Below are positions 21,916 to 31,095 of a stretch of DNA of 64,000 nucleotides, in pieces. Below the pieces are notes generated by a model. The model searched no databases. It worked only from the letters and a program-made list of their open reading frames with translations, and had not been told where the DNA came from. The first letter of the stretch is position 1. Each line of letters begins with the position of its first letter. The stretch comes from Rhizobium sp. 007. GTDB lineage: Bacteria > Pseudomonadota > Alphaproteobacteria > Rhizobiales > Rhizobiaceae. Made by a program: the position numbers and the translations under genes. Location of the stretch: contig NZ_CP064187.1 of assembly GCF_015353075.1 (NCBI RefSeq), forward strand, positions 2,108,001 through 2,172,000, in the 5' to 3' direction.

Positions 21916-22304
21916 CGAAGTTTCTCGCATCGCAATATGAAAATACCTTGATCAAATAATCATAGCCATTGCAAGGCGGCGATTGGTCGTAGGATTGAAA
22001 ACACTTTTCACAATTCGGTAATTGTCGCGTCTCTTATCAGGCGAGAGACAGCATTCGCATGCGCACCTTTATGCGCCTTTCGGACAGGCTTCATTGCCTG
22101 CTCGAGATTTTCCACAGCGCGTCTCAGAAAGCAAATCGGGGCTTGAAACGATTAGATGCGTCCTTCTTGCCACCTTTCTTGCCTTGCCCGCCGGAGCCGC
22201 GCATTTTTCGTAAATTCTTTGCTTTACAGGCCTCTTTCCCTGCCGCATCCATGCGTTAGGTAAGCTGCATGCGACTACCCGCACGAAGCACTCAAGGAGG
22301 GAAA
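21916..22304. other. 389-base intergenic region between the DjlA-like gene and pfp
   Basis: Divergent promoters for both neighbours must lie here. A short hairpin GTCTCT / AGAGAC is at 22029-22049, without a T run. Several short frames cross the region but none has convincing codon use plus a ribosome site. No tRNA or recognisable sRNA was seen. Confidence 0.5.
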
Positions 22305-23516
22305 ATGGCCAAACAGAAAGTAGCAATGCTGACCGCCGGAGGCCTGGCTCCCTGTCTTTCCTCTGCCGTCGGCGGCCTCATCGAGCGCTACAGCGACGTC
22401 GCGCCGGATGCCGAGCTCATTGCCTATAAATCCGGGTATCAGGGCGTGCTGCTTGGCGACAGAATCCAGATCAGCAAGGAAATGCGCCAAAAGGCGCCGC
22501 TTCTCCACCGCTTCGGCGGCTCGCCGATCGGCAACAGCCGCGTCAAGCTCACCAATGCCGCCGATTGCGTCAAGCGCGGCTTAGTCAAGGAAGGTGAGAA
22601 CCCGCTTCGCGTCGCCGCCGAACGCCTTGCCGATGACGGCGTCACCATCCTTCACACCATCGGCGGCGACGATACCAACACGACTGCTGCCGATCTCGCA
22701 GCCTATCTCGCTGCCAATAATTACGACCTTACCGTCGTCGGCCTGCCGAAGACGGTCGACAACGACGTCGTGCCGATCCGCCAGTCTCTGGGCGCCTGGA
22801 CGGCGGCTGAAGTCGGTGCGCATTTCTTCGACAATGTGAGCAACGAGCAGAGTGCGGCGCCACGCACGCTCGTCATCCACGAGGTCATGGGCCGCCACTG
22901 CGGCTGGCTGACGGCGGCGACCGCCCGGGCCTATCTCAGCCGTACGAAGAACTACGAATATGTCGACGGGATGATGATGAATGCGGGCCTGAAAAGCATC
23001 AATGCCGTCTATCTGCCGGAAATGGCTTTTGATCTGCAGGCCGAAGCCGAACGCCTCAAGGAGATCATGGACAAGACCGGCCATGCAACCGTCTTCGTCT
23101 CTGAAGGCGCCTGCCTCGATGCCATCGTCGCGGAGCGCGAGGCCGCCGGCGAGACCATCAAGCGCGATGCCTTCGGCCATGTTAAGATCGACACGATCAA
23201 TGTCGGCGGCTGGTTCCAGAAACAGTTCGCCAACCTCGTCAATGCCGAGCGTTCGCTGGTCCAGAAATCCGGCTATTTCGCCCGCTCCGCGCCCGCCAAT
23301 GCCGACGACCTCCGCCTCATCCACAGCATGGTTGACCTGGCTGTCGAAAGCGCCCTCAACAAGGTCTCCGGCGTCACTGGCCATGACGAAGGACAGGACG
23401 GCAAATTGCGCACCATCGAGTTCCCCCGCATCAAGGGCGGCAAGGCCTTCGATCTTTCGACCAGATGGTTCGCCGAAGTGATGGATACGATCGGACAAAA
23501 ATACCAGGAAGCATGA
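22305..23516 (+). CDS. pfp: Pyrophosphate--fructose 6-phosphate 1-phosphotransferase
   Basis: Reversible PPi-dependent phosphofructokinase of 403 residues. The ATG at 22305 has an AAGGAGGG site; an earlier in-frame ATG lacks one. GGDDTNTTAADLA (120-132) and PKTVDNDV (148-155) are the key motifs. The second aspartate of GGDD and the lysine of PKTVDND mark PPi rather than ATP use. GRHCGWLTAATA and DGMMMNAG are further PFK blocks. Rhizobia usually lack ATP-PFK and degrade sugars by the Entner-Doudoroff route, so this enzyme may serve gluconeogenic or PPi-linked flux. Confidence 0.94.
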   Translation: MAKQKVAMLTAGGLAPCLSSAVGGLIERYSDVAPDAELIAYKSGYQGVLLGDRIQISKEMRQKAPLLHRFGGSPIGNSRVKLTNAADCVKRGLVKEGENPLRVAAERLADDGVTILHTIGGDDTNTTAADLAAYLAANNYDLTVVGLPKTVDNDVVPIRQSLGAWTAAEVGAHFFDNVSNEQSAAPRTLVIHEVMGRHCGWLTAATARAYLSRTKNYEYVDGMMMNAGLKSINAVYLPEMAFDLQAEAERLKEIMDKTGHATVFVSEGACLDAIVAEREAAGETIKRDAFGHVKIDTINVGGWFQKQFANLVNAERSLVQKSGYFARSAPANADDLRLIHSMVDLAVESALNKVSGVTGHDEGQDGKLRTIEFPRIKGGKAFDLSTRWFAEVMDTIGQKYQEA

Positions 23517-23574
23517 TTGACGCAGGGCTAATATGGTGTCTTTGCTTGTTTCCTAGGGATTAGGAGGAGATTCC

Positions 23575-24210
23575 ATGTCGCTTGAAGCCTGGCTCGCTTT
23601 CGCCGCCGCATCCGCCATCATGCTTGCCATTCCGGGGCCGACCATCCTGCTCGTCGTGTCCTATGCGCTTGGCCATGGACGAAGGACGGCGCTGGCGACG
23701 GTGAGCGGCGTGGCGCTCGGCGATTTCACGGCGATGACGGCTTCCCTCTTCGGCCTCGGTGCGGTTCTGGCGGCATCGGCAATGCTCTTCACGGTGCTGA
23801 AGTGGATTGGCGGCGCCTACCTCATCTGGCTAGGCATCAAGCTTTGGCGCGCGCCGCTCATCACCGAACCGGTGGCCGACAACGACAACCTGCCGGAAGA
23901 GAAGTCGCTGAAGATCTTCCTGCACGCCTATATCGTGACGGCGCTCAATCCGAAGAGCATCGTCTTTTTCGTCGCCTTCGTTCCGCAATTCCTCAACCCC
24001 GCAAAGCCCTTCTTCGAACAGATGGTCATCATGGAGCTGACCTTCCTCGTTCTCGCCGCGATCAATGCTTCGACTTACGCACTTCTAGCGAATGCCGCAC
24101 GCGGCCTCATCCGCAAGGCCAGCGTACAGCGCGCCGTCAATCGCACCGGCGGGACGTTATTGATCGCTGCAGGCGCCGTGACGGCCGGTTATCGCCGGAT
24201 CGCCGCCTGA
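23575..24210 (+). CDS. LysE/RhtB-family amino-acid exporter
   Basis: 211-residue inner-membrane protein with about six helices. The N-terminal motif IPGPTILLVVSYALGHGRR and the block GVALGDFTAM are RhtB/LysE signatures, and ALNPKSIVFFVAFVPQF is the second conserved region. Exports amino acids such as homoserine lactone, threonine or lysine in characterised members; the substrate here is unknown. The ribosome site TAGGAGGAG precedes the ATG. The gene follows pfp by 58 bases in the same direction. Confidence 0.88.
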   Translation: MSLEAWLAFAAASAIMLAIPGPTILLVVSYALGHGRRTALATVSGVALGDFTAMTASLFGLGAVLAASAMLFTVLKWIGGAYLIWLGIKLWRAPLITEPVADNDNLPEEKSLKIFLHAYIVTALNPKSIVFFVAFVPQFLNPAKPFFEQMVIMELTFLVLAAINASTYALLANAARGLIRKASVQRAVNRTGGTLLIAAGAVTAGYRRIAA

Positions 24211-24323
24211 CGATTTTCGCCGGGTTGCGGCGCAACAGCGAATAGGTTAATGGCAAATCAGGGTTCAGGGTCTCGATAAATTTTAAATGCTGCCAGGGCG
24301 GCGCGATTCACGAAAGTGACAGA

Positions 24324-25268
24324 ATGGTAGCGAACGGATTTTCCGGCCTGAAACGCGGCCTTGTCGTGACGACAATGCTCTGCGGTATAGCCGGATGCTC
24401 GACGGTCGAGTACACGTCCCAGGCGGAATTGACCGCTGTGCAGAGCGTCGTTCCAACCCCGAAGCCTGGCGAAGATGCGATGATGATGGCCGCCGTACCG
24501 GCCGCCGACGGCACCAGCCATCCCGAAACCGCATTCGCAGCTTCCAACCCGCAGGCGACACCCGCTTTGACCGCCGCCGCAACGGCAATGCCGGCGACGG
24601 CAACGTCCGCCGATCCTGCCATGCAGCAGGCGATGACCGCGAGTGGCACACAGATTCCACTGACGCCGGAAATGACCGCGATCCAATCGGTCGTGCCGAC
24701 CCCCCGTCCAGGCACTCCGGCATCGCCATCGAACCAGCTTGCCTTCGCAGCGACAGCGCCGCAGAGCGGCGCCCTGGCTGCCATCGCCTCCGTCGGGCCC
24801 ACGCGGCGTTCGATGTCGGATTTCACCTTCGACGAGTCCGGTCCAATGGACCCGCCGGCCGCGCCGCCGATGTTCAGCGACAGCGACATTGATACGGCGC
24901 CGACCGCGGAAAAGAGCTTTATCAGCAAGCTGATCAGCAAATATTCGAAACTTTACGAAGTCCCCGAAACATTGATCCACCGCGTCGTGCACCGCGAAAG
25001 CCGTTACAATCCAAAGGCTTACAACAAGCGCGGTTATTTCGGCTTGATGCAGATCAAATACAATACGGCCAAATCGATGGGCTATGACGGCGCGCCCACC
25101 GGCCTTCTCGACGCCGAAACCAACATCAAATATGCCGCGAAATATCTGCGCGGCGCATGGCTCGTTTCCGACAACAAGGAAGAAGATGCCGTGAGGCTTT
25201 ATGCGCGCGGCTATTATTACGATGCCAAGCGCAAAGGCATGACGAGTATTGCCCAGGGCAACTACTAA
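24324..25268 (+). CDS. SLT lytic transglycosylase lipoprotein with Ala/Pro/Thr-rich linker
   Basis: 314 residues. The signal peptide ends in a good lipobox, GIAGC, with lipidated C25, so it is an outer-membrane or inner-membrane-anchored protein. Residues 26-195 form a low-complexity Ala/Pro/Thr linker carrying imperfect repeats: AVQSVVPTPKPG (about 38-49), AIQSVVPTPRPG (119-130) and a weaker AIASVGPTRR (153-162). The SLT domain fills about 200-314 with catalytic E225 in HRESRYNP, then YFGLMQIKYNTAKSMGYDG and NIKYAAKYLRGAW. Length of linker suits reach across the periplasm. Confidence 0.9.
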   Translation: MVANGFSGLKRGLVVTTMLCGIAGCSTVEYTSQAELTAVQSVVPTPKPGEDAMMMAAVPAADGTSHPETAFAASNPQATPALTAAATAMPATATSADPAMQQAMTASGTQIPLTPEMTAIQSVVPTPRPGTPASPSNQLAFAATAPQSGALAAIASVGPTRRSMSDFTFDESGPMDPPAAPPMFSDSDIDTAPTAEKSFISKLISKYSKLYEVPETLIHRVVHRESRYNPKAYNKRGYFGLMQIKYNTAKSMGYDGAPTGLLDAETNIKYAAKYLRGAWLVSDNKEEDAVRLYARGYYYDAKRKGMTSIAQGNY

Positions 25269-25288
25269 GCTTTCGCCTTCACATACGC

Positions 25289-26671
25289 TCAACTGGCAGG
25301 CAGCGCGGCCAGCAGCTCTTTCAGCATAAGCTGCGGCTTGTAGCCGAGGCGGCCTGGCGTCAAGCCCATGCGGACGAAGACCAGATCGGCGGACGGCACG
25401 ATCGCCATGCTTTGCCCGTCATGTCCTTCCAGCCAGAAGGTATCTTCCGGCAGCCCCGCTTCGGCGCTCGTATCTCCGCCGGGTGCTACGAGCCATGCCT
25501 GACCTTGCGTATATTTACCGCCCGACGATTGCGTCGGCGTTCGCATCGCCCTGGCAAACCCCTCCGGCAACAGCCGCTGACCGTTCCAGACGCCGTCCTG
25601 AAGCAGGAATTGCCCGAAACGCGCCCAATCGCGCGCCGTCGCGTAGAGATAGGAACTGCCTGCAAAGGTGCCACGGGCATCGACCTCCAGCACCGCACTC
25701 GACATGCCGAGCGGCTTGAAAAGTGCCTCCCTCGGATAAGAGAAGGCCCCTTTCTGGTCGCCTACCCCATCCATCCAGATTCGCGACAATAGGACCGCCG
25801 TGCCGCTCGAATAACGGAAGCGTTCGCCGGGCTTTGCTTCGAACGGCGCATCGGCGGGCAACGAAACCATATCGGGGTCGAGATAGAGCATGCGCGTCAC
25901 ATCCGTGACATCGCCGTACTCCTCGTTGAAAGCCAGGCCGCTTTCCATGCCCAGGAGATCCCGGAGCCTGATCTGCGACCGTTCGTCATCCTTCCACTGC
26001 GGCAAAAGGTTGGTCGCGTTGAAATCCAACTTTCCATCGAGCATGGCGCGCCCGACGAGCGCCGCATTGACTGTCTTGGTCATCGACCAGCCAAGCAGAG
26101 GCGTCCTCGCATTAAAGCCTTCGCCGTAGCGCTCCGCCACGATCCGGTCGTTGTGAACGACGACCATCGCGCGCATTTGCGGACCGGCCAGCACGTCGTT
26201 TGCCAGCAGCGACGCAAGCGCTCCGTCGTTAGCTTCAGCAACGCTCTCGCCTTCCGGCCATAGTGCCGCGTTCTCCGGAACCATCTGCGGCGGCGTATCC
26301 GAAGGTGCCGCCTCGGCAGCAGCCTTGAAATTGCCGTCAGGCACGCTCGTGCAGCCGAACGCCCCCCGATAGAGCGCATATCCCGGTGCGAAGAGCCCCA
26401 GGATGCGCGCCGTCACATGCCCCTGATCCCGATCGACCGAAACCCTCACCAATCGCAGCAGCGGATTGCCCGGCGCCTGTACGTCGCCGTAGAGCACCGC
26501 TTGCGGGTCGCGTCCTGCCAAAAAGACATTCGAGCAGACGATCTTCGCCGCATATCCGTCACCCACGCGCAACAGCTCCGGCGGATTGACGTATAGCCAG
26601 GTCCCGCCTCCGATGACGATGACAACGGAAGCAGTGGCGAGTGCCTTCACGATACGCAGAACAAATCGCAT
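25289..26671 (-). CDS. Serine hydrolase of the beta-lactamase class C / esterase family
   Basis: 460 residues. A single N-terminal membrane segment (about 8-28, KALATASVVIVIGGGTWLYV) anchors or exports the protein. The nucleophile is S196 in the SMTK tetrad (196-199). The Tyr motif is YSSGT (the class C YxN replaced by YSS), and a C-terminal FWLEGHDGQSM replaces KTG by HDG, the form seen in 6-aminohexanoate-dimer hydrolase and EstB-like esterases rather than in true AmpC beta-lactamases. Substrate unknown; amide or ester hydrolysis outside the cytoplasm is likely. It is convergent with the SLT lipoprotein gene. Confidence 0.82.
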   Translation of the reverse strand: MRFVLRIVKALATASVVIVIGGGTWLYVNPPELLRVGDGYAAKIVCSNVFLAGRDPQAVLYGDVQAPGNPLLRLVRVSVDRDQGHVTARILGLFAPGYALYRGAFGCTSVPDGNFKAAAEAAPSDTPPQMVPENAALWPEGESVAEANDGALASLLANDVLAGPQMRAMVVVHNDRIVAERYGEGFNARTPLLGWSMTKTVNAALVGRAMLDGKLDFNATNLLPQWKDDERSQIRLRDLLGMESGLAFNEEYGDVTDVTRMLYLDPDMVSLPADAPFEAKPGERFRYSSGTAVLLSRIWMDGVGDQKGAFSYPREALFKPLGMSSAVLEVDARGTFAGSSYLYATARDWARFGQFLLQDGVWNGQRLLPEGFARAMRTPTQSSGGKYTQGQAWLVAPGGDTSAEAGLPEDTFWLEGHDGQSMAIVPSADLVFVRMGLTPGRLGYKPQLMLKELLAALPAS

Positions 26672-26849
26672 GTCATAGCCTCCACGAATGGAGAAAAGCA
26701 GGAAATCTCTTCACAAAAAAGAGCACAAGAACGCGAGTGCCGTTTCCTGCCAGGCAATTCCTGTGGAAATCGATACCCACAGTCTGCGTCATCAAACTGT
26801 AGCAGGGACGCGCTACACGCCCTGAACGCAAAAAGGGTGACAGACTCAT

Positions 26850-28094
26850 ATGACGGAATTTGCACCGGATACCGGCTTCCGCAAGAACCGGAAACTCAAG
26901 GACGCTCTTCTCCGCCACAAGGCATTTTCCAAGGACGGCTTTTCGGAACGGCTTTTCGGCCTGCTCTTTTCCGGCCTCGTCTATCCGCAGATCTGGGAGG
27001 ATCCGGATCTCGACATGCAGGCAATGGAACTGCAGCCGCATCACCGCATCGTCACGATCGGCTCGGGCGGCTGCAACATGCTCGCCTATCTCTCCAAGGC
27101 GCCGGCCTCCATCGATGTGGTCGACCTCAACCCGCACCATATCGCGCTCAACCGCCTGAAGCTTGCTGCCTTCAAGCATCTTCCCGGCCATACCGACCTG
27201 GTACGCTTCCTCGCCATGCCCAACGAGCGCTCGAACAGCCAGGCCTTCGACCACTTCCTGTCGTCCAAGCTCGATGAGACGACACGCGCCTATTGGAACG
27301 GCCGCAAGTTCGGCCGCCGCCGCGTCACCGTCTTCAACCGCAATTTCTATGAGACCGGCCTGCTCGGCCGCTTCATCGGCGCGGCCCATCTGCTCGCCCG
27401 CCTGCACGGCGTCGATCTCAAAGAGATGACAAAGACCCGCTCTATCCGCGAACAGCGCCAGTTCTTCGACGAGCAGGTTGCGCCCCTCTTCGAAAAGCCG
27501 GTGGTGCGCTGGATTACAGGGCGCAAGAGCTCGCTTTTCGGTCTTGGCATTCCGCCGCAGCAATATGACGAGCTTGCCAGCCTCGCCGCCGATCAGTCGA
27601 TCGCACCGGTGCTGAAGCATCGCCTCGAAAAGCTCGCCTGCCATTTTCCGATGAGCGAAAACTATTTCGCCTGGCAGGCATTTGGTCGCCGGTATGCCTC
27701 CGATGACGAAGGCCCGCTGCCGACCTATCTGAAGCGGGAGCACTACGAGGTGATCCGCGCCAATGTCGATCGCGTCAACGTCCATCACGCAAGCTTCACC
27801 GAGCTTCTCGCCAAGGAACCCGCCGCCTCTCGCGACCGTTATATCCTGCTCGACGCGCAGGACTGGATGACGGACCAGCAGCTGAACGAGCTCTGGGCGG
27901 AGATTACCCGGACCGCCCGCCCCGGCGCCCGCGTCATCTTCCGCACGGCGGCCGAAAAAAGCGTCATCGAGGGCCGTCTTTCCCCGGCGATCCGCGAACA
28001 ATGGGAATATTTCGAGGAGAAGTCCCGAGATATGACCGCACTCGACCGTTCGGCCATCTACGGCGGCTTCCACATTTACGGAAAAAAGGCGTGA
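26850..28094 (+). CDS. btaA: SAM:diacylglycerol 3-amino-3-carboxypropyltransferase
   Basis: First enzyme of betaine lipid (DGTS) synthesis; transfers the 3-amino-3-carboxypropyl group of SAM to diacylglycerol at the membrane. 414 residues. The SAM region has RIVTIGSGGCNMLAYLS followed by the acidic DVVDLNPHHIALNRLKL, and a C-terminal part with YILLDAQDWMTDQQLNELW and PGARVIFRTAAEKSV. These blocks are typical of rhizobial BtaA. It overlaps btaB by 4 bases, which supports the pathway call. In rhizobia this operon is induced by phosphate limitation through PhoB; I could not confidently mark a pho box upstream. Confidence 0.93.
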   Translation: MTEFAPDTGFRKNRKLKDALLRHKAFSKDGFSERLFGLLFSGLVYPQIWEDPDLDMQAMELQPHHRIVTIGSGGCNMLAYLSKAPASIDVVDLNPHHIALNRLKLAAFKHLPGHTDLVRFLAMPNERSNSQAFDHFLSSKLDETTRAYWNGRKFGRRRVTVFNRNFYETGLLGRFIGAAHLLARLHGVDLKEMTKTRSIREQRQFFDEQVAPLFEKPVVRWITGRKSSLFGLGIPPQQYDELASLAADQSIAPVLKHRLEKLACHFPMSENYFAWQAFGRRYASDDEGPLPTYLKREHYEVIRANVDRVNVHHASFTELLAKEPAASRDRYILLDAQDWMTDQQLNELWAEITRTARPGARVIFRTAAEKSVIEGRLSPAIREQWEYFEEKSRDMTALDRSAIYGGFHIYGKKA

Positions 28095-28774
28095 CCGAAA
28101 TCCGCACCATCGTGGACGAGAAAACCGAAAAGCATGCCAATCTTATGGACGGCATGTATCGCTACCAGCGCCATATCTACGATCTGACGCGCAAATACTA
28201 CCTGCTCGGCCGCGACCGTACGATCCGCAATCTGGACGTCCCGGAAGGCGGCACGCTGCTCGAAGTAGGCTGCGGCACCGGCCGCAACCTGGTGCTCGCA
28301 CACCGGCTGTTTTCCGGCGCGAGGCTCTATGGCCTCGACATTTCGCAGGAAATGCTGATTTCGGCGCGTAAGACATTCGCCACGAAGGCCGCGGTTGCCG
28401 ATTTTCGCGTTGCCGACGCGACCGCCTTCACCCCACGGGACTTCGGTGTCGGCGGCTTCGACCGGGTCCTCATTTCCTATGCGCTCTCGATGATTCCCAA
28501 TTGGGAACGCGCCGTCGATGCCGCAATCGCCGCATTGAACCCCGGCGGGCAGCTGCACATCGTTGATTTCGGCCAGCAGGAGGGCCTGCCGGCCTGGTTC
28601 AGGGCGGTGCTGAAGTCATGGCTTGCAAAATTTCACGTCACGCCTCGCGCCGATCTGCGCGAGGTGCTGGAAGCGCAAGCCCATGAAAACAACGCGACAT
28701 TGTCGTTCGAGACGATCGGCCGCGGCTATGCCTGGCGGGCAGCAATCATCGCCCGGCCTTCACAAATCACTTGA
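28091..28774 (+). CDS. btaB: SAM-dependent diacylglyceryl-homoserine N-methyltransferase
   Basis: Adds three methyl groups to diacylglyceryl-homoserine to finish the betaine lipid. 227 residues from the GTG at 28091, which overlaps the btaA stop (GTGA). Longer in-frame starts lie inside btaA. The class I methyltransferase motif GGTLLEVGCGTGRNLVLAH (about 50-68) is followed by LYGLDISQEML and a post-motif FDRVLISYALSMIPNW. The opening block with MDGMYRYQRHIYDLTRKYYL is characteristic of BtaB. Confidence 0.93.
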   Translation: MTEIRTIVDEKTEKHANLMDGMYRYQRHIYDLTRKYYLLGRDRTIRNLDVPEGGTLLEVGCGTGRNLVLAHRLFSGARLYGLDISQEMLISARKTFATKAAVADFRVADATAFTPRDFGVGGFDRVLISYALSMIPNWERAVDAAIAALNPGGQLHIVDFGQQEGLPAWFRAVLKSWLAKFHVTPRADLREVLEAQAHENNATLSFETIGRGYAWRAAIIARPSQIT

Positions 28775-28890
28775 AACTAACCGATTTTTTACGTTGATAT
28801 GTTGAAAGAGGGGGATTCCTCTACTGAAACTCGTCTTTCGAAGGTCAAGCTGTGGGGCAAGTCGATCATTCGGTCCACGACGGGACATTT

Positions 28891-29688
28891 ATGCGCCGGA
28901 TTTTGTTTTGTGTATTGCCATTGGCTATCATGTTGGCCGGCTGTACTTCATCGGGATATGATTATCTTGAGACCGCATCCATAAAACCGAAGACCCGCTT
29001 CAAGGATACCGACCCGCAGGATTTCGGGGCGAAGCATCCGCATCGGAACGAGGTTCACGGCATCGACATCTCCAAGTGGCAGGGCGATATCGATTGGCAG
29101 ACGGTGAAAACTTCGGGCGTCGCCTTTGCCTTCATCAAGGCGACCGAGGGCAAGGATCGGTTCGACCCGCGCTTCAATGAATACTGGCAGCGCGCCCGCG
29201 CCGTCGGCATCCCCCATGCGCCGTATCATTTCTATTATTTCTGCTCGTCGGCCGATGAGCAGGCCGACTGGTTCATCCAGAACGTCCCGCAGGAATCGAT
29301 GCGCCTGCCCCCGGTCCTGGACGTCGAATGGAACGGCGAATCGAAGACCTGCCGCTTCCGGCCGGACCCGGCGACCGTCCGCGCTCAGATGCAGCGCTTC
29401 ATGGACCGCCTCGAAGCCTATTACGGCAAGCGGCCGATCATCTATACATCGGTCGATTTCCACCGCGACAATCTGCAGGGTTATTTCCAGGACTATCACT
29501 TCTGGGTCCGCTCGGTGGCCGCGCACCCGGAAGTCACCTATGCCGACCGCCGCTGGGCCTTCTGGCAGTACACGTCGACCGGTGTGATCCCCGGCATCAA
29601 GGGCCCCGCAGACATCAATGTGTTTGCGGGCTCCTCAAAGAACTGGGCCAACTGGGTGGCTTCCGTTTCTAAGGACAGAAATTCTTAG
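28891..29688 (+). CDS. GH25 muramidase lipoprotein
   Basis: 265 residues from the ATG at 28891, preferred because it opens a signal peptide (MRRILFCVLPLAIMLAGC) with lipobox LAGC and lipidated C18. The GH25 domain starts at about residue 50 with VHGIDISKWQGDIDW; the catalytic acid pair is in the later PPVLDVEWNGE. AFIKATEGKDRFD and WAFWQYTSTGVIPGI are further GH25 blocks. It hydrolyses MurNAc-GlcNAc bonds. Lipoprotein GH25 enzymes are common in rhizobia. Confidence 0.9.
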   Translation: MRRILFCVLPLAIMLAGCTSSGYDYLETASIKPKTRFKDTDPQDFGAKHPHRNEVHGIDISKWQGDIDWQTVKTSGVAFAFIKATEGKDRFDPRFNEYWQRARAVGIPHAPYHFYYFCSSADEQADWFIQNVPQESMRLPPVLDVEWNGESKTCRFRPDPATVRAQMQRFMDRLEAYYGKRPIIYTSVDFHRDNLQGYFQDYHFWVRSVAAHPEVTYADRRWAFWQYTSTGVIPGIKGPADINVFAGSSKNWANWVASVSKDRNS

Positions 29689-29768
29689 TAACGTCCGCCG
29701 ATCTTTCTTGCTTCCGTCACATTCATCTGTGAAAGCAACGGACATATTTCGGATACAAGGACGAACTC

Positions 29769-31022
29769 ATGCACCGCTCGCTTAGAAGCCGCTCTGCACT
29801 TGCTCTTTTGTTTGCAATCACCGCGGCAACCACGGCATTGGCTCAGCAGCAGGCAATGGCTCCGGCGGCCTCCCCGCCACCGGCGGCAACGCCTCAGGCT
29901 CCTCCCGTGGCTTGCGCCGGCGATCTTGCCGAATTTCTGGCTGGCGTGAAGGCCGATGCAATCGCCGCCGGCGCCTCCGCCGAAGCTGCCGACAAGGCGC
30001 TCGCCGGCGCGCAGATCGATCCCAAGGTTCTGAGCCGCGACCGCGCGCAGGGCGTCTTCAAGCAGACCTTCCTCGAGTTTTCGCAGCGTACCGTCAGCCA
30101 GGCCCGTCTCGATATCGGCCGCCAGAAGCTGAAACAGTTCGCAGACGTCTTCGCCAGGGCCGAGCAGGACTATGGCGTCGCCCCGGGCGTCATCACCGCC
30201 TTCTGGGCAATGGAAACGGACTTCGGCGCGGTTCAGGGCGATTTCAATACGCGCGACGCGCTCGTCACGCTGGCGCATGACTGCCGCCGTCCCGAACTCT
30301 TCCGCCCGCAATTGATCGCGCTCATCGAAATGGTTCAGCACGGCGACCTTGACCCGGCGACCAATACCGGCGCATGGGCGGGCGAAATCGGCCAGGTGCA
30401 GATGCTTCCGCGCGACATCGTCGCCTACGGCATGGACGGCGACGGCGATGGCCATGTGCGGCTGAAGGAGAGCGGCCCGGACGCCATCCTGACGGCTGCG
30501 AAGTTCATCCAGCATCTCGGCTTCAAGCGCGGCCAGCCCTGGCTGCAGGAAGTCACCCTGCCCGACAACCTTCCCTGGGAAAAATCAGGCCTCGGGGGCA
30601 CCATGACGGCGGGCGAATGGTTTGCACTCGGTGTCCAACCGCGTGACGGCAACACCAGCTTCGGCAATCTGGAGGGTGACCTCGTTCTCCCGCAGGGCCG
30701 TCACGGACCGGCCTTCATCGCCTACCCGAACTTCAAGATCTATCTCGAGTGGAACAAGTCGTTCATCTACACGACCTCGGCCGCCTATTTCGCCACCCGC
30801 TTTGGCGGTGCGCAGCCCTATCTCAAGGGGACGCCGGAACAGGGCCTTGCGAATGACCAGATGAAGCAGTTGCAGACCAAACTGCAGTCGAAGGGCCACG
30901 ATGTCGGTCAGATCGACGGCATCCTGGGTTCCGGCACCCGTGTCGCGATCCAGAAGGAGCAGCAGCGTCTCGGAATGCCCGCCGATGGCTGGGCGACGCC
31001 CGGCCTGCTGAGCGCGCTGTGA
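29769..31022 (+). CDS. MltB-type lytic murein transglycosylase with peptidoglycan-binding domain
   Basis: 417 residues with a signal peptide to about residue 25 (cut after ALA). A Pro/Ala linker precedes the SLT_2 domain (about 48-340), with catalytic E149 in FWAMETDFG, and GEIGQVQMLPRDIVAYGMDGDGDGH-type blocks typical of MltB. The PG_binding_1 domain is at about 355-415. It is a soluble periplasmic enzyme because no lipobox follows the signal peptide. It lies 80 bases after the GH25 gene, so the two may share a transcript, and is followed by a clear terminator. Confidence 0.92.
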   Translation: MHRSLRSRSALALLFAITAATTALAQQQAMAPAASPPPAATPQAPPVACAGDLAEFLAGVKADAIAAGASAEAADKALAGAQIDPKVLSRDRAQGVFKQTFLEFSQRTVSQARLDIGRQKLKQFADVFARAEQDYGVAPGVITAFWAMETDFGAVQGDFNTRDALVTLAHDCRRPELFRPQLIALIEMVQHGDLDPATNTGAWAGEIGQVQMLPRDIVAYGMDGDGDGHVRLKESGPDAILTAAKFIQHLGFKRGQPWLQEVTLPDNLPWEKSGLGGTMTAGEWFALGVQPRDGNTSFGNLEGDLVLPQGRHGPAFIAYPNFKIYLEWNKSFIYTTSAAYFATRFGGAQPYLKGTPEQGLANDQMKQLQTKLQSKGHDVGQIDGILGSGTRVAIQKEQQRLGMPADGWATPGLLSAL

Positions 31023-31055
31023 TCAATCCATTTTCGTGAAGGCCGGCCCATTCGA

Positions 31056-31095
31056 TCGCGTCCCGGAAAACGCCGGGGCGCGATTTCGATTTCCC
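31056..31095 (+). terminator. Rho-independent terminator after the MltB-type gene
   Basis: An 11-bp stem TCGCGTCCCGG / CCGGGGCGCGA (one G-T pair) with a 6-base loop is followed by TTTCGATTT, 34 bases after the stop codon. Confidence 0.75.

Noticed and set aside
22029..22049. Small hairpin in the gap before pfp as an sRNA terminator
   Set aside because: Short stem without a T run and no conserved flanking RNA recognised.
25289..26671. AmpC beta-lactamase
   Set aside because: SMTK is present but the tyrosine and KTG motifs are replaced by YSS and HDG, as in esterase/amide hydrolase relatives.
26673..28073. 466-codon minus-strand frame opposite btaA
   Set aside because: Covers btaA in reverse; the sense gene has clear motifs and the antisense one none.
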